DNA of 64,000 nt, taken from positions 4,960,001-5,024,000 of the forward strand of contig NZ_BAAAYL010000001.1 of NCBI RefSeq assembly GCF_039536205.1, read 5' to 3'. Shown here piece by piece: positions 46,663-59,064 of this stretch. The position numbers and the translations under genes are program-made. The notes below the pieces were generated by a model. That model was not told the origin of the DNA. It searched no databases and worked only from the letters and a program-made list of their open reading frames with translations. Position 1 is the stretch's first letter. Each line of letters begins with the position of its first letter. This DNA is from Streptomyces sannanensis (lineage in GTDB: Bacteria > Actinomycetota > Actinomycetes > Streptomycetales > Streptomycetaceae).

Positions 46663-48081
46663 GTGACCAGCACATCGAACCAGGCACCGACCGGTGGACG
46701 TGCGGCGCATCCGGAACATCTCGGCCGTGTCATCTTCATCGCCGCCTCCGCCGCCATGGGCGGCTTCCTCTTCGGCTACGACAGTGCCGTGATCAACGGC
46801 GCGGTCGAGGCCATCCGCGACCGGTACGGCATCGGATCCGCCACCCTCGCCCAGGTCATCGCCATCGCACTGATCGGCTGCGCGATCGGTGCGGCCACGG
46901 CCGGCCGGATCGCCGACCGGATAGGCCGCATCCGCTGCATGCGGATCGCCTCGGTGCTGTTCGCCGTCAGCGCGCTGGGCTCCGCACTGCCGTTCGCCCT
47001 GTGGGACCTCGCCATCTGGCGGATCGTCGGCGGCTTCGCCATCGGTATGGCATCCGTGATCGGCCCGGCCTATATCGCCGAGGTCGCCCCTGCCGCCTAC
47101 CGCGGCCGGCTCGGGTCCTTCCAGCAGGCAGCGATCGTCACCGGCATCGCCGTCTCCCAGCTCGTCAACTGGGGCATCCTCGACCTCGCGGGCGGAAAAC
47201 AGCGCGGAGTGATCGGCGGTCTCGAGGCCTGGCAGTGGATGCTCGGAGTGATGGTCGTCCCTGCCGTGGTGTACGGCCTGCTCTCGTTCGCGATCCCCGA
47301 GTCCCCGCGCTACCTCATCTCGATCGCAGAGTACAGCCGTGCGAAGGAAGTCCTCGCCGAGGTCGAGGGGCACGAGGTCGACCTGGACCAGCGCGTGCTC
47401 GAGATCGAGTACGCGGTGCGCAGCGAGCACAGGTCGACGTTCAGGGATCTGCGCGGAGGGCGCTTCGGTCTGCTGCCGATCGTCTGGGTCGGCATCGGCC
47501 TGTCGGTCTTCCAGCAGCTCGTCGGCATCAATGTGGTGTTCTACTACTCCGCGACGCTGTGGCAGTCGGTCGGCATCGACCCGTCGGCCTCGTTCCTGTA
47601 CTCGTTCACCTCGTCGATCATCAACATCATCGGTACCGTCATCGCGATGCTCCTCGTGGACCGGATCGGCCGTAAGCCGCTGGCCCTGATCGGCTCGACC
47701 GGTATGGCGCTGGCGCTGGCGCTGGAGGCCTGGGCCTTCAACGCCGAGCTCGTCAACGGCAGGCTTCCGCACACCAACGGCCTGGTCGCCCTGATCGCCG
47801 CCCATGTGTTCGTGCTCTTCTTCGCGCTCTCCTGGGGCGTGATCGTCTGGGTGCTGCTCGGTGAGATGTTCCCGAACCGGATCCGGGCCGCGGCCCTCGG
47901 CGTGGCCGCCTCCGCGCAGTGGGTCGCGAACTGGGCCATCACCGCGAGCTTCCCGAGTCTGGCCGACTGGAACCTCTCCGGCACGTATGTCATCTACACG
48001 GCCTTCGCCGTGCTCTCCATCCCCTTCGTGCTCTTCTGTGTGAGGGAGACCAAGGGCAAGGCGTTGGAGGAGATGGGCTGA
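46663..48081 (+). CDS. glcP: Glucose permease GlcP (MFS sugar porter)
   Basis: 472 residues from a GTG with AGGAG upstream; the length equals that recalled for S. coelicolor GlcP. Twelve predicted membrane segments. Sugar-porter signatures are GFLFGYDSAVINGA, RIADRIGRIRCMR, PESPRYLI, FQQLVGINVVFYYSATLW and LVDRIGRKPL. It is a proton-glucose symporter and the main glucose entry route that feeds glucose kinase-dependent carbon repression in Streptomyces. In S. coelicolor a second identical copy lies elsewhere; this cannot be checked here. Confidence 0.9.
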   Translation: MTSTSNQAPTGGRAAHPEHLGRVIFIAASAAMGGFLFGYDSAVINGAVEAIRDRYGIGSATLAQVIAIALIGCAIGAATAGRIADRIGRIRCMRIASVLFAVSALGSALPFALWDLAIWRIVGGFAIGMASVIGPAYIAEVAPAAYRGRLGSFQQAAIVTGIAVSQLVNWGILDLAGGKQRGVIGGLEAWQWMLGVMVVPAVVYGLLSFAIPESPRYLISIAEYSRAKEVLAEVEGHEVDLDQRVLEIEYAVRSEHRSTFRDLRGGRFGLLPIVWVGIGLSVFQQLVGINVVFYYSATLWQSVGIDPSASFLYSFTSSIINIIGTVIAMLLVDRIGRKPLALIGSTGMALALALEAWAFNAELVNGRLPHTNGLVALIAAHVFVLFFALSWGVIVWVLLGEMFPNRIRAAALGVAASAQWVANWAITASFPSLADWNLSGTYVIYTAFAVLSIPFVLFCVRETKGKALEEMG

Positions 48082-48111
48082 AACCCCGCTGCCCCTCTCC
48101 TCTTTCCACGG

Positions 48112-48142
48112 CTGCCCCGGCTCGTCCCCCGAGCCGGGGCAG
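48112..48142 (+). terminator. Terminator after glcP
   Basis: Perfect 12-bp stem CTGCCCCGGCTC/GAGCCGGGGCAG with a 7-base loop. Confidence 0.88.
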
Positions 48143-48336
48143 TGCGTGTTCCGGCTGTGGCCGGGCGCTTCCCGTGCGTTTCGTTTCCATCCGATACTGG
48201 GAGCGTTGTGACTCCGACCTGAGCGGGCTTTTCGTCGGTACTGGGCCGGACGGCGGACCAGCCCGGCCCACAGGGGTACATACCCCACAATGGGAGCGAA
48301 CCACCTGGGCTGGCGTCACGCCATACTGGACGAGTT

Positions 48337-49551
48337 ATGGAATTCGTCATCCTTGCTGTAGTCATCGCCCTGGTCGCGATCGGCGTCATCAGCGGACTCG
48401 TGGTCAGCAGCCGCAGGAAGAAACAGCTGCCGCCCGCCCCGCCTCCGAGCGCGCCGACCATCACCGCTCCGCCCGCAGAGCCGCATGTCGGCGAGGAGGC
48501 GGAGACACCGCGCGAAGAACCGCGCCGGACCATCGAAGAAGTCGGCCTCCCCGAGGCCGGCACCCCGGTAGCCCTCGAGGAGCCTCCGGCTCCGGCCGTT
48601 CCCGAGGCTCCCGCGATCGAGATCCCCGAGCCGGCCGCCGGCCGCCTGATCCGGCTGCGCGCCAGGCTCGCCCGCTCCCAGAGCACCCTGGGCAAGGGTC
48701 TGCTCACCCTGCTCTCCCGCGAGCGCCTCGACGACGAGACCTGGGAGGAGATCGAGGACACCCTCCTCACCGCCGACGTCGGCGTCACCCCGACCCAGGA
48801 GCTCGTCGAGCGGCTCCGCGAGCGCGTGAAGGTGCTCGGCACCCGCACCCACGAGGAACTGCGTTCCCTGCTGCGCGAGGAACTCCTCACGCTCGTCGGT
48901 ACGGACTTCGACCGCTCCTTGAACACCGAGAGCGACCTGGACACCCCGGGCATCGTCATGATCGTGGGCGTCAACGGCACCGGCAAGACCACCACCACCG
49001 GCAAGCTCGCCCGCGTCCTCGTCGCGGACGGCAAGTCGGTCGTCCTCGGCGCCGCGGACACGTTCCGTGCCGCCGCGACCGAGCAGCTCCAGACCTGGGG
49101 CGAGCGGGTCGGCGCGCGCACGGTGCGCGGGCCCGAGGGCGGCGACCCTGCGTCGGTGGCCTTCGACGCGGTCAAGGAGGGCATCGCCGAGGGCGCGGAC
49201 GCCGTGATCATCGACACCGCGGGCCGGCTGCACACCAAGACCGGCCTGATGGACGAGCTCGGCAAGGTCAAGCGCGTCGTCGAGAAGCACGCGCCGCTGG
49301 ACGAGATCCTGCTCGTTCTCGACGCCACGACCGGCCAGAACGGCCTGGTGCAGGCGCGTGTGTTCGCCGAGGTCGTGGACATCACCGGCATCGTGCTCAC
49401 CAAGCTCGACGGCACCGCCAAGGGCGGCATCGTGGTCGCGGTCCAGCGCGAGCTCGGCGTCCCGGTCAAGCTCGTGGGCCTGGGCGAAGGCCCGGACGAT
49501 CTGGCCCCCTTCGAGCCGGAGGCCTTCGTCGACGCGCTGATCGGCGACTGA
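48337..49551 (+). CDS. ftsY: Signal recognition particle receptor FtsY
   Basis: 404 residues. An N-terminal membrane helix (about 2-26: VILAVVIALVAIGVISGLVV) is followed by a Pro/Glu-rich acidic A region (30-100) and the NG GTPase domain: VGVNGTGKTTTTGKLA, DTFRAAATEQL, DTAGRLHTKTGLMDEL, TKLDGTAKGG. It receives SRP-bound ribosomes at the membrane; its partner ffh lies 8 kb downstream. There is no ribosome site; CATACT/TACTGG at 48322-48329 suggests a leaderless start. A terminator follows. Confidence 0.96.
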   Translation: MEFVILAVVIALVAIGVISGLVVSSRRKKQLPPAPPPSAPTITAPPAEPHVGEEAETPREEPRRTIEEVGLPEAGTPVALEEPPAPAVPEAPAIEIPEPAAGRLIRLRARLARSQSTLGKGLLTLLSRERLDDETWEEIEDTLLTADVGVTPTQELVERLRERVKVLGTRTHEELRSLLREELLTLVGTDFDRSLNTESDLDTPGIVMIVGVNGTGKTTTTGKLARVLVADGKSVVLGAADTFRAAATEQLQTWGERVGARTVRGPEGGDPASVAFDAVKEGIAEGADAVIIDTAGRLHTKTGLMDELGKVKRVVEKHAPLDEILLVLDATTGQNGLVQARVFAEVVDITGIVLTKLDGTAKGGIVVAVQRELGVPVKLVGLGEGPDDLAPFEPEAFVDALIGD

Positions 49552-49582
49552 CGCCACGCGCTTCGTACGTGTACGAGGGTGA

Positions 49583-49618
49583 GCAAGCGCCCGGCCGCGG
49601 ATGCGGCCGGGCGCTTGC
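49583..49618 (+). terminator. Terminator after ftsY
   Basis: Perfect 16-bp stem with a 4-base loop (49583-49598 with 49603-49618), the longest perfect stem in this part. Confidence 0.93.
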
Positions 49619-49792
49619 GTTGATCCGCGGTGCCGGCGGACGGAGTCCGGCGCAGCGGCCCGAAGCCTGTGAGGCCGCCTGCGGCCGGGCAGTGCGAGGG
49701 GCGCGTGGAGAGGATCAGATGCGGCCGGGCGTTTCCGTCGTGGGAGGTGTACGAGGACGGACACTGCGGCCCGCCCCGCGTGCGGCGTGGTG

Positions 49793-50445
49793 CTACCTCG
49801 CCCACCGGTGGCAGATGTACGCGAGCGTGCCCAGCAGCAGCCGGGCCTGCGGGGGGCGGCCCGCCGTGTCCAGCGCGGGGGCGCGCAGCCAGCGGACAGG
49901 CCCGAGGCCGGCCAGATCGGACGGCGGGCCGTGATGTACGCGCCGGGCCCCAGACCGTGCAGGTCGAGCCCCGCGTCGTCCCAGCCCATCCGGTACAGCA
50001 GCGCCGGCAGTTCCGCGGCCGCGCCGGGCGCGACGAAGAACTGAGCGCGGCCGTCCGGCGTCGCGGCGACCGGGCCCAGCGGCAGGCCCATCCGTTCCAG
50101 GCGGACCAGCGCCCGACGGCCCGCCGCGGCCGCGACGTCGATGACGTCGAAACTGCGGCCGACCGGGAGCAGCACCGACGCCCCGGGCACCTGGGCCCAC
50201 GCCTCGGCGGCCTCGTCGAGTGTGGCGCCCGCCGGCACCACGGGGGCGAAGTGCAGAGGGTGCGTGCCCGGGGACGCGCAGCCCGAATCGCCGCAGGTGC
50301 ACTGCCCGGACGCCGCCTTGGCCCCGGGGGCCACATCCCAGCCCCACAGTCCGGTGTACTCGGCCACCACCGTGCACTCCGCGGCGCGGCCGCGACGCCG
50401 TGAGCCGGACCGCATCTCCCGGATGCCGCCGATCGTGAAGCCCAT
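49793..50445 (-). pseudogene. Frameshifted bifunctional primase/polymerase N-terminal domain protein
   Basis: From ATG 50445 (MGFTIGGIREMRSGSRRRG) the first frame runs through AEYTGLWGWDVAPGA, CTCGDSGCASPGTHPLHFAP and DLHGLGPGAYITA, then turns into unrelated Arg/Ala/Pro-rich text. The natural continuation (PPSDLAGLGPVRWLRAP and LLLGTLAYICHRWAR, stop at 49793) is in the neighbouring frame. One missing C in the short C-run opposite 49926-49930 would explain it. The domain is related to archaeo-eukaryotic primase-like proteins; such chromosomal single-domain copies have unknown roles. A sequencing error is the alternative to a real pseudogene. Confidence 0.8.
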
Positions 50446-50826
50446 GCCCCCTCCAACGGGTCCGACTCACCGGTGGTTACGGTACGGAGTCATTCCATGA
50501 CATTCGGTCTTCCCGGGGTGGTGTGCTGCGCACCGCGCGCCCCTGGCGCACACCACTCCGCCGACTCCTGATTGACGTAGTCAAGTGAATCGCTTCGGGC
50601 AGTGGCGGAGTTCATTCGAAGGGGTGGCGAATGGTGGCGTTTCTGAAATCGCCCTCGCCGGAGCGGTGCTCGGGGGGTTACTTTCGGTACACGAACCCTG
50701 GAGCTGTCTTTGCTCGTGGGTATGCCACAGGCAAACCGGTTTCCCGTTCGAGGGGCACCGGTCGTGGCGAGCGGCATCCTGGACAGGGTTCGCTCGAAAA
50801 ATGCTTCAGCGGGATGGGGGCGTTCA
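50446..50826. other. Divergent control region upstream of nsdA
   Basis: 381 bases. It contains the palindrome TTGACGTAGTCAA (50572-50584) and an inverted GTGTGC/GCACAC pair (50521-50526, 50548-50553). Frames open from 50631 and 50710 into nsdA, but they lack conserved-looking sequence before 50827. Confidence 0.5.
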
Positions 50827-54373
<3,547 letters not shown>

Positions 54374-54404
54374 GGAGCCCGCGAGCGAGCCGAAGGAGCA
54401 CCGC

Positions 54405-56882
54405 GTGACGAGTGCTGATGTGACGACCGGAACGGAAGATTCGGGACCCGGCGGCTACGCGGCGGCCCGGCTGCGCCTCCTGCAGGAGAAGGCACGGTCC
54501 GGGCCGCCGCGCCGTGCCGCGCTTGCCCGGCTCACCGACACCTGGCTCACCGGCCTGTTCACCGAGGCCGCCCGCGAGGCCGGGGTGTGCGCAGCCTCCC
54601 TGATCGCCGTCGGCGGATACGGACGGGGCGAGCTGTCCCCGCGCAGCGACCTCGACCTGCTGCTCCTGCACGACGGCAGCGCCGACGCCGACGCGGTGGC
54701 CGCCCTGGCGGACCGGATCTGGTACCCCGTGTGGGACCTCGGCCTCGCCCTCGACCACTCCGTACGCACCCCCGTCCAGGCGCGCAGGGCCGCGGGCGAG
54801 GACCTCAAGGCACACCTCGGCCTCCTTGACGCCAGGCATGTCGCCGGCGACCCCGGCCTCACCGCGGGGCTGCGCACCGCCGTCCTCGCCGACTGGCGCG
54901 ACCAGGCCCCGAAACGGCTCCCCGAGCTGGCCGAGCTGTGCCGGGAACGGGCCGCCCGCCAGGGCGAACTGCGCTTCCTGCTGGAGCCCGACCTCAAGGA
55001 GGCCCGCGGCGGACTGAGGGACGCCACCGCCCTTCGGGCCGTCGCCGCCTCCTGGCTCGCCGACGCCCCCCGCGAGGGCCTCGCCGAAGCCCGGCGTGTC
55101 CTGCTCGACGTACGCGACGCCCTGCACCTCGCCACCGGGCGGGCCACCGACCGGCTCGCCCTGCAGGAGCAGGACTCCGTGGCCGCCGGACTCGAGCTGC
55201 TCGACGCCGATGCGCTGCTGCGGCAGGTGTACGAGGCCGCCCGTACCGTCTCGTACGCCTCCGACGTCACCTGGCGCGAGGTCGGCAGGGTGCTGCGCTC
55301 CCGCTCGGCGCGGCCCCGGCTGCGCGGACTACGCGGCGGCAGCCGGCCCGTGGCTCAGCGGGCCCCGCTCGCCGAGGGCGTGGTCGAGCAGGAGGGCGAG
55401 GTCGTCCTCGCCCTCCCCCAAGCTCTCGGCTTCGCTCGAGCAGGGGGGACCCCCATCGCCCGCCCCGAAAGCGACCCCGTGCTCCCGCTGCGGGCGGCCG
55501 CGGCGGCCGCGAGGTCCGGCCTTCCGCTGTCCCTGCACGCCGTGCGCCACCTCGCGGCCGCCGTGCGCCCGCTGCCCGTGCCCTGGCCGGCCGAGGCCCG
55601 TGAGGAGCTCGTCATGCTGCTGGGCGCGGGGGAGTGGACCGTCCCGGTGTGGGAGGCCCTGGAGGCGGAGGGCCTGATCACCCGGCTGCTGCCCGGCTGG
55701 GAACGGGTCCGCTGCCGTCCCCAGCGCAACCCCGTCCACACCTGGACCGTCGACCGGCATCTCGTCGAGACCGCGGTACGCGCCTCCGCCCTGACCCGTC
55801 GTGTCACCCGCCCCGACCTCCTCCTCGTCGCCGCGCTGCTGCACGACATCGGCAAGGGATGGCCCGGCGACCATTCGGTGACCGGCGAGGTCATCGCCCG
55901 CGACATGGCAGCGCGCATCGGCTTCGATGCCCATGACGTGGACGTGGTGGCCACCCTCGTACGACACCACCTCCTCCTCGTCGAGAGCGCGACCCGCCGC
56001 GACCTGGACGACCCGGCGACGATCGGCTCGGTCGCCGAGGCCGTGCAGTCCGTGGGCACCCTGGAACTCCTCCATGTCCTCACCGAGGCCGACGCCCTCG
56101 CCACCGGGCCCGCCGCCTGGTCCTCCTGGCGCGGCAAGCTCGTCGCCGACCTCGTCCAGCGTGTCGGCGGGGTCCTCGCGGGCCAGGAGCCGCCGTCCCC
56201 CCAGCCCGCCGCGCCCGGCGCCGAACACGAGCGCCTCGCGGTGGAGGCGTACCGCACCGGCGGTCCCGTGCTCGCCCTGCGGTCCCGGACCGAGGGCACC
56301 GAGCCCGAGCCGGTCGGCGTCGAGCTCCTGATCGCCGTTCCCGACCAGCCGGGGGTCCTGCCCGCGGCGGCCGGAGTGCTCGCCCTGCACCGCTTGACGG
56401 TCCGAGCCGCGGAACTCCGCGTCCTCGACCTCTCCGAGGCCGTGGAGCGTGGTGCCGCGGTGCTCCTCCTCGACTGGCGGGTCGCCGCGGAGTACGGGTC
56501 CCTGCCGCAGGCCGCCCGGCTCCGCGCGGACCTCGTCCGCGCGCTGGAGGGCTCCCTGGACGTCCCGTCCCGCCTGGCCGAACGCGAGGCGGCGTATCCC
56601 CGCCGCCGAGGCGTCCCGGCCCCGCCCCCACGTGTCACGGCCGTCCCCTCGGCCTCCCACCTGGCCACGGTGATCGAGGTCCGAGCCCAGGACGCACCCG
56701 GGCTGCTGCACCGGATCGGCCGGGCCCTGGAGGGCGCCGGGGTCCGAGTCCGCAGCGCGCACGTGTCCACGCTGGGCGCGAACGCGGTGGATGCTTTCTA
56801 TGTCACCGGGCTGGACGGCGCCCCCCTCTCCCCGGAGGAGGCGTCACGGGTGGCCCGCACCCTGGAGGCGGCCCTGCGCTGA
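54405..56882 (+). CDS. glnD: PII adenylyl/uridylyltransferase GlnD
   Basis: 825 residues from a GTG with GAAGGAG upstream. The nucleotidyltransferase domain has GGYGRGELSPRSDLDLLLL, the HD domain LLHDIGKGWPGDHSVTG, and two ACT domains sit at the C-terminus (VELLIAVPDQPGVLPAAA and TVIEVRAQDAPGLLHRIG). It modifies GlnK. About 16 residues near 336-351 (LPQALGFARAGGTPIA) are encoded by the REP-like repeat, inserted in frame between the two catalytic domains. As the linker there is variable, function may survive. Confidence 0.95.
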   Translation: MTSADVTTGTEDSGPGGYAAARLRLLQEKARSGPPRRAALARLTDTWLTGLFTEAAREAGVCAASLIAVGGYGRGELSPRSDLDLLLLHDGSADADAVAALADRIWYPVWDLGLALDHSVRTPVQARRAAGEDLKAHLGLLDARHVAGDPGLTAGLRTAVLADWRDQAPKRLPELAELCRERAARQGELRFLLEPDLKEARGGLRDATALRAVAASWLADAPREGLAEARRVLLDVRDALHLATGRATDRLALQEQDSVAAGLELLDADALLRQVYEAARTVSYASDVTWREVGRVLRSRSARPRLRGLRGGSRPVAQRAPLAEGVVEQEGEVVLALPQALGFARAGGTPIARPESDPVLPLRAAAAAARSGLPLSLHAVRHLAAAVRPLPVPWPAEAREELVMLLGAGEWTVPVWEALEAEGLITRLLPGWERVRCRPQRNPVHTWTVDRHLVETAVRASALTRRVTRPDLLLVAALLHDIGKGWPGDHSVTGEVIARDMAARIGFDAHDVDVVATLVRHHLLLVESATRRDLDDPATIGSVAEAVQSVGTLELLHVLTEADALATGPAAWSSWRGKLVADLVQRVGGVLAGQEPPSPQPAAPGAEHERLAVEAYRTGGPVLALRSRTEGTEPEPVGVELLIAVPDQPGVLPAAAGVLALHRLTVRAAELRVLDLSEAVERGAAVLLLDWRVAAEYGSLPQAARLRADLVRALEGSLDVPSRLAEREAAYPRRRGVPAPPPRVTAVPSASHLATVIEVRAQDAPGLLHRIGRALEGAGVRVRSAHVSTLGANAVDAFYVTGLDGAPLSPEEASRVARTLEAALR
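55411..55459. repeat. REP-like palindromic element inside glnD
   Basis: 49 bases identical to 36429-36477, read here in a different frame as LPQALGFARAGGTPI. Confidence 0.95.
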
Positions 56883-57175
56883 CGCTGGTCTGTGGCTGCG
56901 GGCCGGGGGTCCGGTACGAGTGCCCCGCGGGGACGGCCCTCGCCGTCGGCGGTTCGCGGGCCGGTGTGCATGCGCGGCTGTGGCCTGGCGGCTGGGCCGG
57001 GTTTGCCTGCCGCCCCACCCGTGCGGGTCTCGTTCGGCACCGGTTCCCACGTGGTCGGTGCCACACCGACGGCGTCCACAGACCGGTGGTGGCCCGGCTG
57101 CAGCCCGTCCCGAGCGGCAGCCGGGCCGACCCGGGGGCACCGTGACTCCCGCCGCCGCGAGTCGTTGAACATCGC

Positions 57176-57327
57176 GTGCTCCCCGCCGCAGCGGGGGATG
57201 ATCCGCCTGCACAGCAGGTCGTCAAGATCGGCAATGCATGCTCCCCGCCCACGCGGGTGTGGTCCGGACGAGCTCGTCACGATGCTCGGCGGCGATACCT
57301 GGTCCCCGCCACCGCGGGGTTCACGCC
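57176..57327 (+). CRISPR. Decayed CRISPR-like array (three repeats, two spacers)
   Basis: Three degenerate repeats of the type I-E form known in Streptomyces: 57176-57204 (GTGCTCCCCGCCGCAGCGGG...), 57238-57265 (ATGCTCCCCGCCCACGCGGG...) and 57299-57327 (CTGGTCCCCGCCACCGCGGG...). Start-to-start distances are 62 and 61 bases, exactly the type I-E period, leaving two 33-base unrelated spacers. No cas gene is in the window. Repeats are too diverged to be active. The last overlaps the terminator before ffh. Confidence 0.6.
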
Positions 57328-57358
57328 CTCGCCGGTCGAATCCGACCGGCGAGGGCGT
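57323..57358 (+). terminator. Terminator upstream of ffh
   Basis: Perfect 16-bp stem (57323-57338 with 57343-57358) and a 4-base loop, ending in CTTCG. Probably ends the amtB-glnK-glnD transcript. Confidence 0.9.
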
Positions 57359-57429
57359 CTTCGTCTCCGGTCCGGATACTCTGGAGGACGACTGTCTCTG
57401 CCCCCGACCACTGAGGACCCGCGACCGCC

Positions 57430-58977
57430 GTGTTCGATACCCTCTCCGATCGCCTTTCCGCGACCTTCAAGAACCTCAGAGGCAAAGGCCGGCTCTCCCC
57501 TGAGGACATCGACTCCACGGCACGTGAGATTCGTATCGCGCTGCTCGAGGCGGACGTCGCGCTTCCCGTCGTCCGGGCCTTCATTGGCAAGGTCAAGGAG
57601 AGGGCTTCCGGTGCCGAGGTCTCCAAGGCTCTGAATCCGAGCCAACAGATCGTGAAGATCGTCAACGAGGAGCTGGTCGGCATCCTCGGTGGCGAGACCC
57701 GCCGCCTCCGCTTCGCCAAGCAGCCGCCGACCGTGATCATGCTCGCGGGTCTGCAGGGTGCCGGTAAGACCACCCTCGCCGGAAAGCTCGGCAAGTGGCT
57801 CAAGGACCAGGGGCACACCCCGCTCCTCGTCGCCTGTGACCTTCAGCGACCCAATGCCGTCAACCAGCTGAGCATCGTCGCCGAGCGCGCGGGTGTGGGC
57901 TTCTACGGCCCGCAGCCGGGCAATGGCGTGGGTGATCCGGTCCAGGTCGCCAAGGACTCGATCGAGTACGCGCGGACCAAGGTCCACGACGTCGTCGTCG
58001 TCGACACCGCCGGCCGCCTGGGTATCGACCAGGAGATGATGCAGCAGGCCGCGGACATCCGCGACGCCGTGCAGCCGGACGAGATCCTGTTCATCGTCGA
58101 CGCGATGATCGGTCAGGACGCGGTCAACACCGCCGAGGCCTTCCGTGACGGTGTCGGCTTCGACGGTGTCGTGCTGTCCAAGCTGGACGGCGACGCCCGC
58201 GGTGGTGCCGCGCTGTCCATCGCGCATGTCACCGGCAAGCAGATCATGTTCGCGTCGAACGGCGAGAAGCTGGACGACTTCGACGCGTTCCACCCGGACC
58301 GTATGGCGTCCCGCATCCTCGACATGGGTGACCTGCTCACCCTGATCGAGCAGGCGGAGAAGACCTTCAGCCAGGCCGAGGCCGAGCAGATGGCGGCCAA
58401 GCTGGCGAAGGGGCCGAAGGAGTTCACGCTCGACGACTTCCTGTCCCAGATGGAGCAGGTCAGGAAGATGGGCAGCATCTCGAAGCTGCTCGGCATGCTG
58501 CCCGGCATGGGGCAGATCAAGGAGCAGATCAACAACCTCGACGAGCGGGACGTGGACCGTACCGCCGCGATCATCAAGTCGATGACTCCGGCCGAGCGGC
58601 AGGACCCGACGATCATCAACGGCTCGCGCCGTGCCCGTATCGCCAAGGGTTCGGGTGTCGAGGTCAGCGCGGTGAAGTCGCTCGTGGAGCGGTTCTTCGA
58701 GGCTCGCAAGATGATGTCGCGCATGGCCCAGGGCGGCGGTATGCCGGGCATGCCGGGCATCCCGGGCATGGGTGGCGGCCCGGGCCGGCAGAAGAAGCAG
58801 GTCAAGCAGGCCAAGGGCAAGCGCAAGAGTGGCAACCCGATGAAGCGCAAGGCGGAGGAGGCGGCCGCCGCGGCGCGCCGGGAGCAGGCGCAGGCGGGCG
58901 GCGCGTTCGGGCTGCCGACCGGGCAGGACGGGCAGGACTTCGAGCTCCCGGAGGAGTTCAAGAAGTTCATGGGCTGA
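57430..58977 (+). CDS. ffh: Signal recognition particle protein Ffh
   Basis: 515 residues from a GTG. The NG domain has AGLQGAGKTTLAGKLGKWL, DTAGRLGIDQEMMQQ and SKLDGDARGGAA. The M domain (about 300-440) has SISKLLGMLPGMGQ and the 4.5S RNA-binding NGSRRARIAKGSG. The tail is Met/Gly/Lys-rich and longer than in E. coli (453 residues), as usual in actinobacteria. It binds signal sequences on nascent chains and docks to FtsY. Confidence 0.97.
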   Translation: MFDTLSDRLSATFKNLRGKGRLSPEDIDSTAREIRIALLEADVALPVVRAFIGKVKERASGAEVSKALNPSQQIVKIVNEELVGILGGETRRLRFAKQPPTVIMLAGLQGAGKTTLAGKLGKWLKDQGHTPLLVACDLQRPNAVNQLSIVAERAGVGFYGPQPGNGVGDPVQVAKDSIEYARTKVHDVVVVDTAGRLGIDQEMMQQAADIRDAVQPDEILFIVDAMIGQDAVNTAEAFRDGVGFDGVVLSKLDGDARGGAALSIAHVTGKQIMFASNGEKLDDFDAFHPDRMASRILDMGDLLTLIEQAEKTFSQAEAEQMAAKLAKGPKEFTLDDFLSQMEQVRKMGSISKLLGMLPGMGQIKEQINNLDERDVDRTAAIIKSMTPAERQDPTIINGSRRARIAKGSGVEVSAVKSLVERFFEARKMMSRMAQGGGMPGMPGIPGMGGGPGRQKKQVKQAKGKRKSGNPMKRKAEEAAAAARREQAQAGGAFGLPTGQDGQDFELPEEFKKFMG

Positions 58978-59000
58978 CGCCCGTCGCGGTACGAAGCCAG

Positions 59001-59036
59001 GTGGGCACCCCCTCTGTCAATGGAGGGGGTGCCCAC
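59001..59036 (+). terminator. Terminator after ffh
   Basis: Perfect 14-bp stem (59001-59014 with 59023-59036), loop of eight. Confidence 0.92.
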
Positions 59037-59064
59037 TTCGCTTATATGGCGTAACGTCCGGAAT

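Noticed and set aside
50631..50826. Extra N-terminal coding sequence or a separate small gene before nsdA
   Set aside because: Two overlapping frames are open but neither has a ribosome site, and the nsdA-like conserved sequence begins after the GTG at 50827.
57105..57145. A fourth, upstream CRISPR-like repeat
   Set aside because: The sequence at the expected 61-base step has only scattered matches to the repeat core, so I kept three repeats.
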